A DNA stretch of 64,000 nt from Flavobacteriales bacterium UBA7666 (GTDB lineage Bacteria; Bacteroidota; Bacteroidia; Flavobacteriales_D; Crocinitomicaceae): the NCBI GenBank assembly GCA_002483265.1, contig DLHO01000022.1, forward strand, positions 124,860 through 188,859, read 5' to 3'. The translations under genes and the position numbers were made by a program. Numbering within the stretch: position 1 is the stretch's first letter; each line of letters begins with the position of its first letter. Shown here in pieces: positions 27,218 through 37,468 of the stretch. The notes below the pieces were generated by a model. It saw nothing but the letters and a program-made list of their open reading frames with translations. It was not told the origin of the DNA and did not search any database.

Positions 27218-27610
27218 ATGATAATTCATACTCTTAAAGACAATATATTAAGTGTCTCCATTGCCAATAAGGATTTTTCATATCGAATTTCTCTGAAGAA
27301 ATTAGGAAATAAAATTGACTGGAAAATAGGTGAAAAAGATTCAGAAACGATTATTATCAGAGGTGTTTCAACATCGGCACTTCAATTGTTTACCAAAGCA
27401 GTCACTGAGTTGAGATATGTTGAACAGTTTAAAGGCTTGGTCCAGGAATACTGTCCAAAGAACTCCATTAATTGGGATGACACATTCATGGCGGTAAAAA
27501 TTCAAAATGAATACAATTCATTGAGTAAAACGAAAAATTCAGCAAAGGACATCACTATTCAAAATGAGATAATTGCGATGTTGACGGAGAAATATGATCT
27601 TGATTATTAA
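27218..27610 (+). CDS. Small protein of unknown function between terminator repeats
   Basis: 130 residues with no signal peptide or membrane segment. The N-terminal half looks like a small beta domain (MIIHTLKDNILSVSIANKDFSYRISLKK), and the C-terminal half is helical and charged, ending EIIAMLTEKYDLDY. I recognise no family. The gene sits alone between two identical 54-bp copies of the tRNA-Asp terminator region, so it looks like separately inserted cargo. It is a candidate for defence, anti-defence or simple hitchhiking, but the sequence gives no direct functional clue. Confidence 0.6.
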   Translation: MIIHTLKDNILSVSIANKDFSYRISLKKLGNKIDWKIGEKDSETIIIRGVSTSALQLFTKAVTELRYVEQFKGLVQEYCPKNSINWDDTFMAVKIQNEYNSLSKTKNSAKDITIQNEIIAMLTEKYDLDY

Positions 27611-27642
27611 ATAATAGGAACTTCTCGTTGACATCGTCTGAA

Positions 27643-27696
27643 CTGTAAGCTTAGAAATCCTCAAGATGTATCAAATGTCTTGGGGATTTTGTCTTT
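27643..27696 (+). repeat. Exact 54-bp direct repeat of the tRNA-Asp terminator region, copy 2
   Basis: It is identical to 27062-27115 including the hairpin. It serves as terminator of the 130-residue gene and is presumably a boundary scar of an insertion or duplication at the tRNA flank. Confidence 0.9.
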
Positions 27697-28052
27697 ATAT
27701 AGAAAATCACTTTTCAAGGAAGGTGATTAAAGAATTCCATTAGTTTATGTAATCTACAAATCTATTCCTGGATAAATTCCTCTCCAAAAATTCCACAATT
27801 CCCCCATCATTCCCCTTGCACTGTTTCAATAGAGTACAAATATTACCTGTTTCAAAAACTCAAAAGTTTCCTAATAGTGCTCTATTTTACTACAAAACAA
27901 ATTTATTAAAATTGAATTAACAATATAATAATCCATTAAAAACGCCTATATATCAATTGTTAGAGATATTTGCATCAGGAATTTGATTGTTAACAGGGTT
28001 TCTTATTTGTAAACAATCGAGTTTCACTAGAAGAAACATTACAACAAGAGAT
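27697..28052 (+). other. Intergenic leader of the phosphonate operon A
   Basis: About 355 bp without a gene and very AT-rich. Near its 3' end lies GTTTCTTATTTGTAAACAA (27998-28016), which matches a site in the phosphonatase control region. No convincing TAnnTTTG box was found; the closest is GATATTTG near 27965-27972. Confidence 0.45.
27998..28016. promoter_or_regulatory. Candidate XRE-cupin operator upstream of phosphonate operon A
   Basis: GTTTCTTATTTGTAAACAA is an imperfect palindrome lying 37 bp before the first start codon of the operon. It is identical at 17 of 19 positions to GTTTCTTATGAGTAAACAA at 48777-48795. Confidence 0.5.
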
Positions 28053-28355
28053 ATGAAATCATTCCTTATTCAAGCTTCATTCATTTTGTCTCCTTTATTT
28101 GTGAAAGGACAATCCATCCCTGATCAGTTGAAATTAGATTTCAAAAAAGCGAAAACAGAAAATAATTATTCGCTGTACTCAAAAGCTAAAGAACAGCTCA
28201 TTCAGTTCTTTCAAACTTCGGAGATCAATGAGGAAGATTTACAAGCAAGTTATTTAATCGCTCAGGAATTCAGAGATGTATCTCTTTTTCAGTTTATCGA
28301 AACTCACGATAAAAGCCACAATCACTCCAATTGTACCAAACACAACAATCAATAA
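28053..28355 (+). CDS. Small secreted protein leading the phosphonate operon
   Basis: 100 residues from the ATG at 28053. A signal peptide (MKSFLIQASFILSPLFVKGQ) is followed by a mostly helical mature part and a His-rich tail (ETHDKSHNHSNCTKHNNQ). The stop codon is 4 bp before the TonB receptor start, so it is co-transcribed with it. I do not recognise the family. The His-rich end could bind a metal, a property shared with the linker of the second TonB receptor of the locus. Confidence 0.65.
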   Translation: MKSFLIQASFILSPLFVKGQSIPDQLKLDFKKAKTENNYSLYSKAKEQLIQFFQTSEINEEDLQASYLIAQEFRDVSLFQFIETHDKSHNHSNCTKHNNQ

Positions 28356-28359
28356 CACA

Positions 28360-31300
28360 ATGAAAACAATGATCCAACAATCATTTATACTTATTATCCT
28401 TTTATTCATCGGACAATTTGCATGGTCGCAAAATACCATTACTGGTTTGGTGAAAGATGAAGCGGGCTTGATTCCGGATGCTCCAGTTATTTTGAACGGA
28501 ACCGCCTTGAAGCAGCTATCCAATTTAGATGGAAAATTTGAGTTCAAAAATGTTCCAAACGGGACTTATTACTTAATCATTCAATCTTCTGAATATCCCA
28601 TATACCGTGATACGATTACTCTAAACAACAATGGAGTAGTTAATCTTGGAGCAATCCTGTTGGATGCGGATAAATCCAAAAACGAAATTGAAGAGGTAGT
28701 TGTTAATGGGAAGCTTGCCGAAGGAGATAATAAGGCAAACAAGATGCAAAAGAATGAAAATGTCATTGGAAACGTAGAGTACGTAGGAGATGGTGAGCAG
28801 GTGGCATACAACGCTGGCGATAATCTTCAGAAAATGCCAGCGGTAACGGTTCAAAAAGACCAGGGAGAAGGACGTTACATGTCTGTTAGGGGAACTCCAA
28901 CCGATTGGAACAGTTCGATGCTTAACGGAGATCGTTTGCCTGTTGCGGATGAAAACTCGGAAACACGTACCATGGCGTTTGATGTGATTTCCAGTGATTT
29001 GCTTGATTACATCAAAGTAGCGAAAGCTTTAACACCAGATATGGAAGGCGATGCAATCGGTGGCTCTGTTAACTTCATTACGAAAAGTTCTCCTGATTCA
29101 ACCGAATTTAAAATCAACTTAATGGGTGGTTACAGTGCCCAGTCTCAAAAGCCTATTTACAACGGAAACTTCTTTTACGGAACACGCTCCAAAAACGGGA
29201 AATTTGGTTTCCTGATCAATGGTTCTGCTTACGTTCGGAACTGGGGAACAGATAACTATGAAGTCGTTTACGGAAGTAACTACAATCAAGGTGTGAATCG
29301 ATTGGAATTGAGAGATTATACCGGTATGCGTTCTACGTACTCAGGAAATATTGCCCTGGACTATAAATTCACTCCAAACAATAAGATCTATTTCAAAAGC
29401 ATGGTTGGTCGATTTACAGATGACGAGTACGATATGAAAACACGTTACAATTATGCTATTGGAGCTGGTTCGACCATTATGTTGCAACACATCCATTCTG
29501 TTCAGCAATCATTGTTATATGGTGGTGAGTTAGGAACGGAGCTTAAATTGAGTAAAAAACTATTCTTTGATGGGAAAGTTGCTTTCTACAGCAATCAGTA
29601 CGGATATGGAAAGGTTCCGTTTAAATCAAAAGACAAGAGAAACGGATACCTCGTTGAGAATTTTGAAAAATTCAACGTTCATTTCAAGGATCAAATCTAC
29701 ATCGACAAAAACGGACAAGCTTACCGACAAGATCAAAACGGAAACCCGATAGATGGAAGTGGGAATGTAATCAATGATCCAAGCCTGGAATTGGCTCGTG
29801 TAAAACTCCTTGGAAAAGACAATCCTTTTGGAGATGGTGATAGCTGGAACAATATTCAGCCACAAATCCAGGGGAGTAACTCAGCCGGTGATTACGAGTT
29901 TTCAGGAGCTTACAGTGAATTAAATACGACCTGGGAAAGAGATCCGTTAATTGTCAATGCCAACTTCAAATACGAAGCGAGTAAAAATCTGACGCTTAAA
30001 ATCGGTGGAAAAACACGTTATAAAGAAGGATACCGAAGTCTATCGCTTCACAACTGGTACCAGGATTTCAATACGTATTCTGGATCACTTAAAATCACCA
30101 ACTATCCGACAGCTCCTTTAAACCTAAATGGTGGTTTCTTGCAGGAATTGGGACAACCGTATGCGGGTACTTTTATGCCATTCCTTAAGCCTAACGAGAT
30201 AGATGGATTGATCAACAACTTGGGAGATACATTGCGCGAAGAACCCATGACTGTTGCACATCACGATTATTATGAATTCGTAGGTTCTACTTATTCCTAT
30301 ACAGAAGCAGCGGAAGCCGTATATGCAATGGCAGAATGGAAAATCAAACCGCGATTGACAATCATCGGAGGAATTCGAGTGGAAATGACTCAATTAAGAA
30401 TGACAGCAGATTCTGTACTAGACGGAGAAAACGACTGGTACTTAGCGAATATCTACAACATAGATGGGGATTACAAAGTAGTGCCGATTGACAATGATCC
30501 TTATGCAGGTTCAGGAATCACTCCGACCGTTCAATATACGGTTGCTTATCCGGTGGTAAAATCGCGCTTGAAACGCAATTACTATGCACCGCTTCCAATG
30601 GTTCATTTGCGTTTCGATCAAAACGACAATACTGTTTGGCGTGCAGCTATAACAAGAACTTACCGTAGACCGAACTTTATCGAAACAAAACCGGGAACCG
30701 CAGTAATTGATTACACGAACCTGGAGTTCAACCAGGGAAATCCGAACTTAAAACCTGCATTTTCGTGGAACGTGGATCTTTCTTATGAGCACTACATGAA
30801 AAACGCCGGATTGTTTTCGGTAGGACTTTACGGAAAAGTGGTTACGGATCATATTTACCGAACCATCACTGCTGATATTGACCCGCAATTAGGGATCATC
30901 TACAAATCCTATCAAAACGCCGAGAAACCTGTTTACGTGGCTGGAATTGAAATTAACGGGAAAAAGAAGTTTGATTTCCTTCCTTCTTTCTTAAGAAACT
31001 TCGGAGTCGATGCCAATTTCACTCTGACTTATTCCCAAATGCAAATCCCGGGAAGATCTTTCAAGCAAGCGCTTCCGATGCAGCCACCGGTACTGGTAAA
31101 CTGCGCTCTTCTCTATGAAGGTGATAAAGGATTGAAAATTCGTGCAGCTCTAAATTATACAGCAGGTTATTTGATGGAGGTAAACACTTCTGCGGTTTCT
31201 GATGACGGAAAAACTGTTCGCTTACTGCATGACAACACGGATTACGATGTATTCATGCGCTATAAATGGTCGCTGGATGTAAGTGCTTCTTATAAGATTA

Positions 31301-31440
31301 CCAAATACATGCAGGTCTATACTGAGATCTCCAATATACTCAATCAACCGCTCTATATCTACCGCGGCGAATCATTCAGACCGATGCAGGTAGAGTATTA
31401 TGCATTAAGAGCCACTCTTGGCGTGAAATTCAACTTTTAA
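28360..31440 (+). CDS. TonB-dependent receptor A of the phosphonate locus
   Basis: 1026 residues from the ATG at 28360, where a clean signal peptide begins (MKTMIQQSFILIILLFIGQFAWSQ). Domain order: carboxypeptidase-regulatory-like domain (about 27-110), plug (about 145-255, with YMSVRGTPTDWNSSMLNGDRLP and GDAIGGSVNF), then a 22-strand-type barrel with PNLKPAFSWNVDLSYEHY and a terminal LGVKFNF. It resembles the TonB-Xanth-Caul class rather than SusC, and no SusD is present. The phosphodiesterase follows 16 bp later. Likely import of the phosphonate released at the surface. Confidence 0.9.
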   Translation: MKTMIQQSFILIILLFIGQFAWSQNTITGLVKDEAGLIPDAPVILNGTALKQLSNLDGKFEFKNVPNGTYYLIIQSSEYPIYRDTITLNNNGVVNLGAILLDADKSKNEIEEVVVNGKLAEGDNKANKMQKNENVIGNVEYVGDGEQVAYNAGDNLQKMPAVTVQKDQGEGRYMSVRGTPTDWNSSMLNGDRLPVADENSETRTMAFDVISSDLLDYIKVAKALTPDMEGDAIGGSVNFITKSSPDSTEFKINLMGGYSAQSQKPIYNGNFFYGTRSKNGKFGFLINGSAYVRNWGTDNYEVVYGSNYNQGVNRLELRDYTGMRSTYSGNIALDYKFTPNNKIYFKSMVGRFTDDEYDMKTRYNYAIGAGSTIMLQHIHSVQQSLLYGGELGTELKLSKKLFFDGKVAFYSNQYGYGKVPFKSKDKRNGYLVENFEKFNVHFKDQIYIDKNGQAYRQDQNGNPIDGSGNVINDPSLELARVKLLGKDNPFGDGDSWNNIQPQIQGSNSAGDYEFSGAYSELNTTWERDPLIVNANFKYEASKNLTLKIGGKTRYKEGYRSLSLHNWYQDFNTYSGSLKITNYPTAPLNLNGGFLQELGQPYAGTFMPFLKPNEIDGLINNLGDTLREEPMTVAHHDYYEFVGSTYSYTEAAEAVYAMAEWKIKPRLTIIGGIRVEMTQLRMTADSVLDGENDWYLANIYNIDGDYKVVPIDNDPYAGSGITPTVQYTVAYPVVKSRLKRNYYAPLPMVHLRFDQNDNTVWRAAITRTYRRPNFIETKPGTAVIDYTNLEFNQGNPNLKPAFSWNVDLSYEHYMKNAGLFSVGLYGKVVTDHIYRTITADIDPQLGIIYKSYQNAEKPVYVAGIEINGKKKFDFLPSFLRNFGVDANFTLTYSQMQIPGRSFKQALPMQPPVLVNCALLYEGDKGLKIRAALNYTAGYLMEVNTSAVSDDGKTVRLLHDNTDYDVFMRYKWSLDVSASYKITKYMQVYTEISNILNQPLYIYRGESFRPMQVEYYALRATLGVKFNF

Positions 31441-31456
31441 TAATTAACAAGAAACA

Positions 31457-32701
31457 ATGATGAAAACAAAACTTTTACTTCAAAGCTTCATAGTTTGTGC
31501 TATGACATTTACATCTGTTGCGCAAGACACAGATGACAATTACAAATTGCTGTTTATTGGAATTGACGGAGTTCGTTCTGATGCGCTTCAACAGCAAATC
31601 ACCAACGGAAATGCTCCGAATATCAAATCCATTATGGATGCTGGTTTGTATACATTTGATTCCTGGCATTTGGGAGTTACTTCTTCCGGACCATCTTGGT
31701 CAGACATGTTAACAGGAGTTTGGGAAAGCAAACACGGTGTTACAAACAATAATTATACGAACAGTAACTACAATACCTTTCCTTATTTCCCGAAACGGGT
31801 AAAGGAGTGCAGACCGAATGCCAAAGCGGTTCAGATCACATCCTGGTCGCCAATGAGTGACAACGTTTACAACGATGGATGGAACAGTAAAATCGTACCA
31901 CCTACGGATGATGCTTGTGCTTCGGTAGCTGTAACTCAACTAGCAGATGCAGCATTAGATATTTTGTTCGTGCATTTGGATGATGTAGATGGAGCTGGTC
32001 ACTCAAACGGATTCAATCCGTCAGTTTCTTCTTACATGAATGCAATCGCTTATGCGGATACAAAAGTTGGACAAGTCCTTCAGGCGCTTTATGCACGTCC
32101 GAATTATGCAAACGAAAAATGGGTGATTCTTTTAACAACGGATCACGGTGGAACTGGAACAACGCATGGTGGAAACTCGAACGATGAGCGTCACATTTGG
32201 TGGACAGCTTCCGGTTACAACATTCCTCATTTGCAAATAACAGCAACTGATCCTGGATCCTATCAATTCGGAACTCCTCCAATGCAAACTGCGATTTACA
32301 ATACGCCTGTATTAACGGATATTGCATGTACTGCAATCGATCATTTAATTTCTGATAATACTTGTATTACCAGTCATGAAGCTGCTTGGAACTTAGACGG
32401 GAAATCCTGGTTGGACGAAGGGAATTTGTACGTAGAAGACAACGATGCTGCGGCAGCGTTTGCAATCTATCCGAATCCTAGCAATGGTGTATTTGATATC
32501 GTATATGACGGTCAAACTGTAGAGACTTTCACAGTAAGTGTGATTGACTTGAACGGAAGTGTGATTCAATCAGGTGACATGACAAACTATTCTGCTTATT
32601 CTAAACAGAAGATCGATATCAGCTCTCTGGCTAATGGAACTTATTTATTGAAAATTCAAACCCGTAACTCGATTGTTACCAAACGAATCATTAAAAGATA
32701 A
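31457..32701 (+). CDS. T9SS-exported type I phosphodiesterase/nucleotide pyrophosphatase-like enzyme A
   Basis: 414 residues: a signal peptide, an alkaline-phosphatase-superfamily domain (about 28-300) and a T9SS type A sorting domain (about 335-414, FAIYPNPSNGVFDIV). Two-metal ligands are visible: Asp37 in FIGIDGVRSD, Asp/His in DDVDGAGHSNGFNP, Asp-His in TTDHGG and a later His in GTTHGGNSNDERH. The nucleophile position of NPP enzymes (Thr in PTFPNH) is Ser80 in SSGPSWSDMLTG. The protein would therefore hydrolyse phosphate or phosphonate diesters outside the cell. It is operonic with receptor A and the LamG protein and has a close paralogue at 40158. Confidence 0.88.
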   Translation: MMKTKLLLQSFIVCAMTFTSVAQDTDDNYKLLFIGIDGVRSDALQQQITNGNAPNIKSIMDAGLYTFDSWHLGVTSSGPSWSDMLTGVWESKHGVTNNNYTNSNYNTFPYFPKRVKECRPNAKAVQITSWSPMSDNVYNDGWNSKIVPPTDDACASVAVTQLADAALDILFVHLDDVDGAGHSNGFNPSVSSYMNAIAYADTKVGQVLQALYARPNYANEKWVILLTTDHGGTGTTHGGNSNDERHIWWTASGYNIPHLQITATDPGSYQFGTPPMQTAIYNTPVLTDIACTAIDHLISDNTCITSHEAAWNLDGKSWLDEGNLYVEDNDAAAAFAIYPNPSNGVFDIVYDGQTVETFTVSVIDLNGSVIQSGDMTNYSAYSKQKIDISSLANGTYLLKIQTRNSIVTKRIIKR

Positions 32702-32705
32702 AAAT

Positions 32706-35700
32706 ATGAAAGCATTTTCACTTGCACTAGCGCTTCTTGGAGCATTCCTCACTTTTGGTCAGGGTTCTAAAGGAGCAATCGATTTTTCTGCAAATCCATC
32801 CGGAAAAAATCACGTCGATCTGGGAAATCTTCCTTTGGGAACTTCCGATTTCACTGTCGAGTTTTGGTATAAATCCAATGCAGATGCCGGAGATCCTGCT
32901 ATCTTCTCAAACAAAGACTGGAATTCAGGTACAAATACCGGGTTTAACTTGAATTTTCAATCCACTGGAAACACGTTTAAAATAAACATCAAGGGTGCAA
33001 CCGGAGTAAGAAGAGATCTAACAATCAGCGGATTCACTTTTACTTCCGGCTGGAACCACATCGCGGTAACCGTAAGCCGTGCAGATTCTTTAAAGTGTTA
33101 TTTGAACGGTATTCGTAAAGGAGCAATACTTATTTCAACATCAACCGGAGATTTGACTTCTGTAAACACCTACAAATTGGGTCAGGATGGTACAGGAAAT
33201 TACAGTGATCAAGTGACGGGAAAAATGGATGAATTCCGAATCTGGAATACTGCCTTGAGTCAAACTCAAATTCAAGACAGAATGTGTACTGAATTATCGG
33301 GGAATGAAACAAATTTATTGGTGTATTATCCATTTAATGATTCACCGGGAAGTACGGTTCAGGATTTGACAACCAATTATCCGGGAACTTTGCAAAATGG
33401 AACAGCGGCAAGCTGGACAACTTCAGGTGCGCCAATCGGAAATCAAAGCACCTATTTATATACCAATACCTGGACTGGAACAAACCTTTCCTTAAACGGA
33501 ACTTCAGGCTCTGTGGTGTTGGATAATATTTCTGGAACGCACAAAGGAATTCAGCTTTATAAAGTAACCGGTGCGCCGATTAATCAAAACGGAATTTCGT
33601 TACTTTCAGCTACGACTGATTACTTCGGTGTCTTTTATGTAGAAGCAAACGGAAGCTCCTCTGTGATGAACTTTGATTATTCAGGAAATACAGATGCACA
33701 AGCAAATGAGTCGAACATTATTCTTTTCTCGCGTGTTGCCAATAATACAACTCCATGGTTAGATGCGATGGCAACTGTAAATACCACAATGAATTCTTTT
33801 GTTGATACGATTAACTCGTCTTCTGAATTTATTCTGGGATTTGCGAATCCGGTTTGTAATGACCCGACAAATTACAGTGCATCAAATATTACCTTTAGTA
33901 ATGCATCAATCAATTGGATAAGCTCAGCAGCTTCTGTATCCATTGAATATGGAACAAGCGGGTTCACTATCGGATCGGGAACGGTGATTACTTCCAGTAA
34001 TTCAACTGAGATATTAAACAATTTGACTCAAAATACTTCTTACGATGTGTATTTGACTGCTCAGTGCGCTGGTGGAGTACTTTCCAATACGGTTGGTCCA
34101 ATTACTTTCCAAACATTGAGTATTCCAAGTAATGTGGGTCAGGGATCAGGATTGGCAATCAACAATAATAGCTCAAATGGATTCGTGAATTTATCCAACG
34201 GGAAAGTAAGTGCTTCATCGCAACAATTACCAACGCAGAACATTACCGTAGAAGCATGGGCTAAACCAAGAGTTTATCAAAAATGGGATGGAATCGTTGG
34301 TTTTCTTCAAGATAACGGTTCTTTTGAAAAAGGCTGGGACATCGAGGTTCGGGATAACAACAAGTTTGCTTTTGCATTATCAACCAACGGAGTATTGACC
34401 TACCTGGAAACCAATTCTTCATTTTCTACTGACAAGTGGTATCATATTACCGGAACATATGATGGAACTACACAAAAGATTTACGTAAACGGTCATTTGG
34501 AAGGAACTAGTACGGCAAACTCAGGACCAATTGATTATTCAGACTCCTGGCTTTCTGTTGGCTGTTACAAAGATGATAACGAATCCAATACCTTTGACGG
34601 TGAAATTGATGAGGTGCGTATTTGGAACATAACTCGCACTGATGCAGAAATTCAAGCTGGTATGTGCCATAAATTGACAGGGTCAGAAACCGGATTGACT
34701 CATTACTACCGTTTTGATGAGTTGGGGAGTACACAGCCTGTAAATTTGACCGGACTTACAACTCCGGGAAGCTTCAGCAACTTAACAATCGCGCATAAAA
34801 TTCCTTCCGGTGCTCCGATCGGAGATACATCTGCAAGCATTTACAACCAGGTTGCATGGAACGGAATTCAAGCAATGTTGCCAACGGCAAATGGTCACAA
34901 AGCAACTTTGTCTATGTTGAAAGGGAATGCATATGGTATTCACTTATACCAAATCAACGGGACTCCGGATGGAGATTTGAATACGACTGTTTTGAACAAT
35001 TTGCCGAATTATTACGGTGTTTTCATAGCGGAAAATGAACTGACAGCCCCTTCACAATTCATCGTCAAATGGGATTATAGTGCCAATTCAGCTGCTATGG
35101 CAGTTGAATCTAATCTTCGATTAATCTCCAAAAATAGTCGTATCGATTCTTTGTGGGCTTTGAACGAGTTTACTCAAAACACTGCTCAGCATTTTGAATT
35201 TTCAGATACAGCTATTCTTCGCAAGGAGTTTGCTCTTGCTGCCGGGATTTCAAGCGCTTGTTCATTGCCGGACATGATCACTTCTGCAGACAACGGAACT
35301 TCAAGTGCTACTATTTTCTGGAACAACGGCGGATCGGGTATTTCTAATTTCCAGTGGGGAGAAGCAGGATTTATGCTTGGAACCGGAACAATTCAATCCA
35401 ATATCACAAGTGACTCGCTTCAATTAAATAACTTGGATGCAGACTTTACCTATGAAATTTACATTCAAGATTCTTGTGCAGGAGGAAACAGTATTTGGGT
35501 TGGTCCATATGTTTACCAACCGGAAGTTTGTGAGCCGCCAACGAATATCGCAATACTTTGGGTTACTGACACCACGGCTATGGCATCTTGGGATCAATTA
35601 AACGGAAATAATTGGACAATTTCTTGGGGGCCGGCAGGTCTTCAGCCTGATTGGGGAATTACAGAAAGCAGTTCTCAAAATACGTTTACATGGGAAGGAT

Positions 35701-36053
35701 TGTCCCCGAATACGGCATATGAGTTCTATGTAAAGGCAAACTGTGCAGGAAACAGCTCAACCACTTGGATAGGTCCAATTTCATTCACAACAACAGATAT
35801 CGCTGGGATTGAGACTTATCAAAACTCATTTAATTTGTATCCGAACCCGTTTAAAGAATCGTTTAGCGTAAAAGGCACGCACCACATCGATGCGCTTGAA
35901 ATCGTTAATACAGCCGGACAGCAGATTTCGTTTACAACAACAACAACGACAAATGGATTGGTTGTAATTGACGGAATTCAGGATGCAGGAATCTATTTCC
36001 TGACAATTACTACCGAAGGAAACAAGCAAACTTATAAGTTGGTAAAAAATTAA
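32706..36053 (+). CDS. T9SS-exported LamG/fibronectin-type-III protein A
   Basis: 1115 residues from the ATG at 32706, 4 bp after the phosphodiesterase stop. A signal peptide is followed by a LamG/concanavalin-like domain (about 22-200, ending in the MDEFRIWNTALSQTQIQDRMC signature) and a beta module with an FN3-like domain (about 385-475). A second LamG domain (about 485-690, IDEVRIWNITRTDAEIQ) precedes further FN3 modules, and a T9SS sorting domain is at the end (NLYPNPFKESFSVKG). No catalytic motif is recognised. It probably binds glycan or lipid-linked substrate at the cell surface, next to the phosphodiesterase. Confidence 0.87.
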   Translation: MKAFSLALALLGAFLTFGQGSKGAIDFSANPSGKNHVDLGNLPLGTSDFTVEFWYKSNADAGDPAIFSNKDWNSGTNTGFNLNFQSTGNTFKINIKGATGVRRDLTISGFTFTSGWNHIAVTVSRADSLKCYLNGIRKGAILISTSTGDLTSVNTYKLGQDGTGNYSDQVTGKMDEFRIWNTALSQTQIQDRMCTELSGNETNLLVYYPFNDSPGSTVQDLTTNYPGTLQNGTAASWTTSGAPIGNQSTYLYTNTWTGTNLSLNGTSGSVVLDNISGTHKGIQLYKVTGAPINQNGISLLSATTDYFGVFYVEANGSSSVMNFDYSGNTDAQANESNIILFSRVANNTTPWLDAMATVNTTMNSFVDTINSSSEFILGFANPVCNDPTNYSASNITFSNASINWISSAASVSIEYGTSGFTIGSGTVITSSNSTEILNNLTQNTSYDVYLTAQCAGGVLSNTVGPITFQTLSIPSNVGQGSGLAINNNSSNGFVNLSNGKVSASSQQLPTQNITVEAWAKPRVYQKWDGIVGFLQDNGSFEKGWDIEVRDNNKFAFALSTNGVLTYLETNSSFSTDKWYHITGTYDGTTQKIYVNGHLEGTSTANSGPIDYSDSWLSVGCYKDDNESNTFDGEIDEVRIWNITRTDAEIQAGMCHKLTGSETGLTHYYRFDELGSTQPVNLTGLTTPGSFSNLTIAHKIPSGAPIGDTSASIYNQVAWNGIQAMLPTANGHKATLSMLKGNAYGIHLYQINGTPDGDLNTTVLNNLPNYYGVFIAENELTAPSQFIVKWDYSANSAAMAVESNLRLISKNSRIDSLWALNEFTQNTAQHFEFSDTAILRKEFALAAGISSACSLPDMITSADNGTSSATIFWNNGGSGISNFQWGEAGFMLGTGTIQSNITSDSLQLNNLDADFTYEIYIQDSCAGGNSIWVGPYVYQPEVCEPPTNIAILWVTDTTAMASWDQLNGNNWTISWGPAGLQPDWGITESSSQNTFTWEGLSPNTAYEFYVKANCAGNSSTTWIGPISFTTTDIAGIETYQNSFNLYPNPFKESFSVKGTHHIDALEIVNTAGQQISFTTTTTTNGLVVIDGIQDAGIYFLTITTEGNKQTYKLVKN

Positions 36054-36055
36054 TT

Positions 36056-37213
36056 ATGATCGCATCAAAATACGATGCAGTGGTTGTGGGCGCAGGAATA
36101 CTAGGAACATTCCACGCTCACGCCCTTGCAAAACTGGGAAAGAAAGTCGCTGTTTTTGAAAAAGATGCCACACCACGGGAAGCAACTGTCCGGAATTTCG
36201 GACAGGTTGTTCCTTCGGGATTTCCAAACGGACGCTGGCATCAATATGGAAGATTCAGCACCGAGCTGTTTAAATCCATCCAGGCCAAAAAAGACATTGG
36301 AATTCATGCAAACGGTTCGCTTTACATTGCTTCCGATGAAAGTGAAATGCAGTTGTTGATCGAGTTAAAAGCTCAATTCGACGCCACGGATTATCCTTCC
36401 GAATTACTAACCAAAGAACAGGTAAGGGCTCACAGTTCTTTGCTGAAAGGCGAATACCCGGTTGGAGGTTTGTTTTTCAAGCAGGAAGTTTCTGCAGAAT
36501 CGCGGAGATTGATCCGTTCCATCCATGATTTTATTGTGGAAACCGGAAACGTGTCTTTTTTCTATGAAACCGCAGTTGTGGAAACGCAGGAAACCACTTC
36601 AGGTGTCAAGGTAAAGTTGGCAAACGGAAATACGGTTGAATGCGAAAAAGTATTCATTTGCAACGGCCGCGATTTTCAATTTTTGTATCCTGACATTTTC
36701 AAACAGGCACCTATTGAGATCTCCAAGCTGCAAATGTTGGTATCAACTCCGATTGCGACCTCACTTCCTGGGAATATTCTAACCGGAATGACGATTCGTC
36801 GCTACGAATCATTCAAGGAATGCCCGTCTTACGCGCAACTCGATCCGAAAAATGCACACCCTGAACTGGCTGAAAAAGGAATTCATATTCTATTCAAACA
36901 ACGTCCGGATGGAAGCATTGTGATAGGAGATTCACACGTGTATGCCGATAACGCTACCGGATTTGATGCCGGTTTTGAAGAAGAAGAGAAGATTAACCAA
37001 CTGATCATTCAGGGGGCAAAGGAAATCATTAACGTCCCTAATCTACAAATTGCAGCCAGCTGGTCCGGATTTTATGCACAAATGAAGGGTCACGGAGAAA
37101 TTTTTGAACATACCATCGGTTCCAATATCCATATCGTAACAGGTATTGGCGGAAAAGGAATGACGGCTAGCGCAGGCTATGCTCATGAACATGTTCAAAA
37201 GCTGTTTTTCTAA
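36056..37213 (+). CDS. HpnW-like FAD-dependent oxidoreductase (aminophosphonate oxidase candidate)
   Basis: 385 residues of the DAO/glycine-oxidase fold. The N-terminal dinucleotide site is VVVGAGILGTFHAHALAKLG, followed by FEKD; the C-terminal FAD contact is TGIGGKGMTASAGYAHEH. The stretch ATVRNFGQVVPSGFPNGRWHQYGR is typical of the TIGR03364 clade, which is known to associate with PhnX-like hydrolases and is proposed to deaminate aminophosphonates oxidatively. It starts 2 bp after the LamG gene, so surface proteins and a cytoplasmic catabolic enzyme share one transcript. It ends at a strong terminator. The substrate is inferred from the neighbours. Confidence 0.88.
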   Translation: MIASKYDAVVVGAGILGTFHAHALAKLGKKVAVFEKDATPREATVRNFGQVVPSGFPNGRWHQYGRFSTELFKSIQAKKDIGIHANGSLYIASDESEMQLLIELKAQFDATDYPSELLTKEQVRAHSSLLKGEYPVGGLFFKQEVSAESRRLIRSIHDFIVETGNVSFFYETAVVETQETTSGVKVKLANGNTVECEKVFICNGRDFQFLYPDIFKQAPIEISKLQMLVSTPIATSLPGNILTGMTIRRYESFKECPSYAQLDPKNAHPELAEKGIHILFKQRPDGSIVIGDSHVYADNATGFDAGFEEEEKINQLIIQGAKEIINVPNLQIAASWSGFYAQMKGHGEIFEHTIGSNIHIVTGIGGKGMTASAGYAHEHVQKLFF

Positions 37214-37233
37214 TTTTTAGTTTTTTTTCTTGG

Positions 37234-37264
37234 AAACACCGTCGAAAGGCGGTGTTTTTTTTAT
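37234..37264 (+). terminator. Terminator of phosphonate operon A
   Basis: The stem is AAACACCG (37234-37241) with CGGTGTTT (37250-37257), followed by an uninterrupted T-run. Confidence 0.88.
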
Positions 37265-37468
37265 GACCACTAACTTACTTCATCCAATCGATGAAGCCTC
37301 ATTAGTTCTATTCAGAAAAAAGATCTTCCAAATTTAAATACCATGGTAGCGGTTCGTAATATTGCGAATTGGCGAATTAGCGTTTGGAAGTTGGTAGCGG
37401 GATTGAGCGGGGGAAATGGAGAGTAGAGATTAAAAAAGAGTATCGCAATGATCTGTATACTCAGGTTC

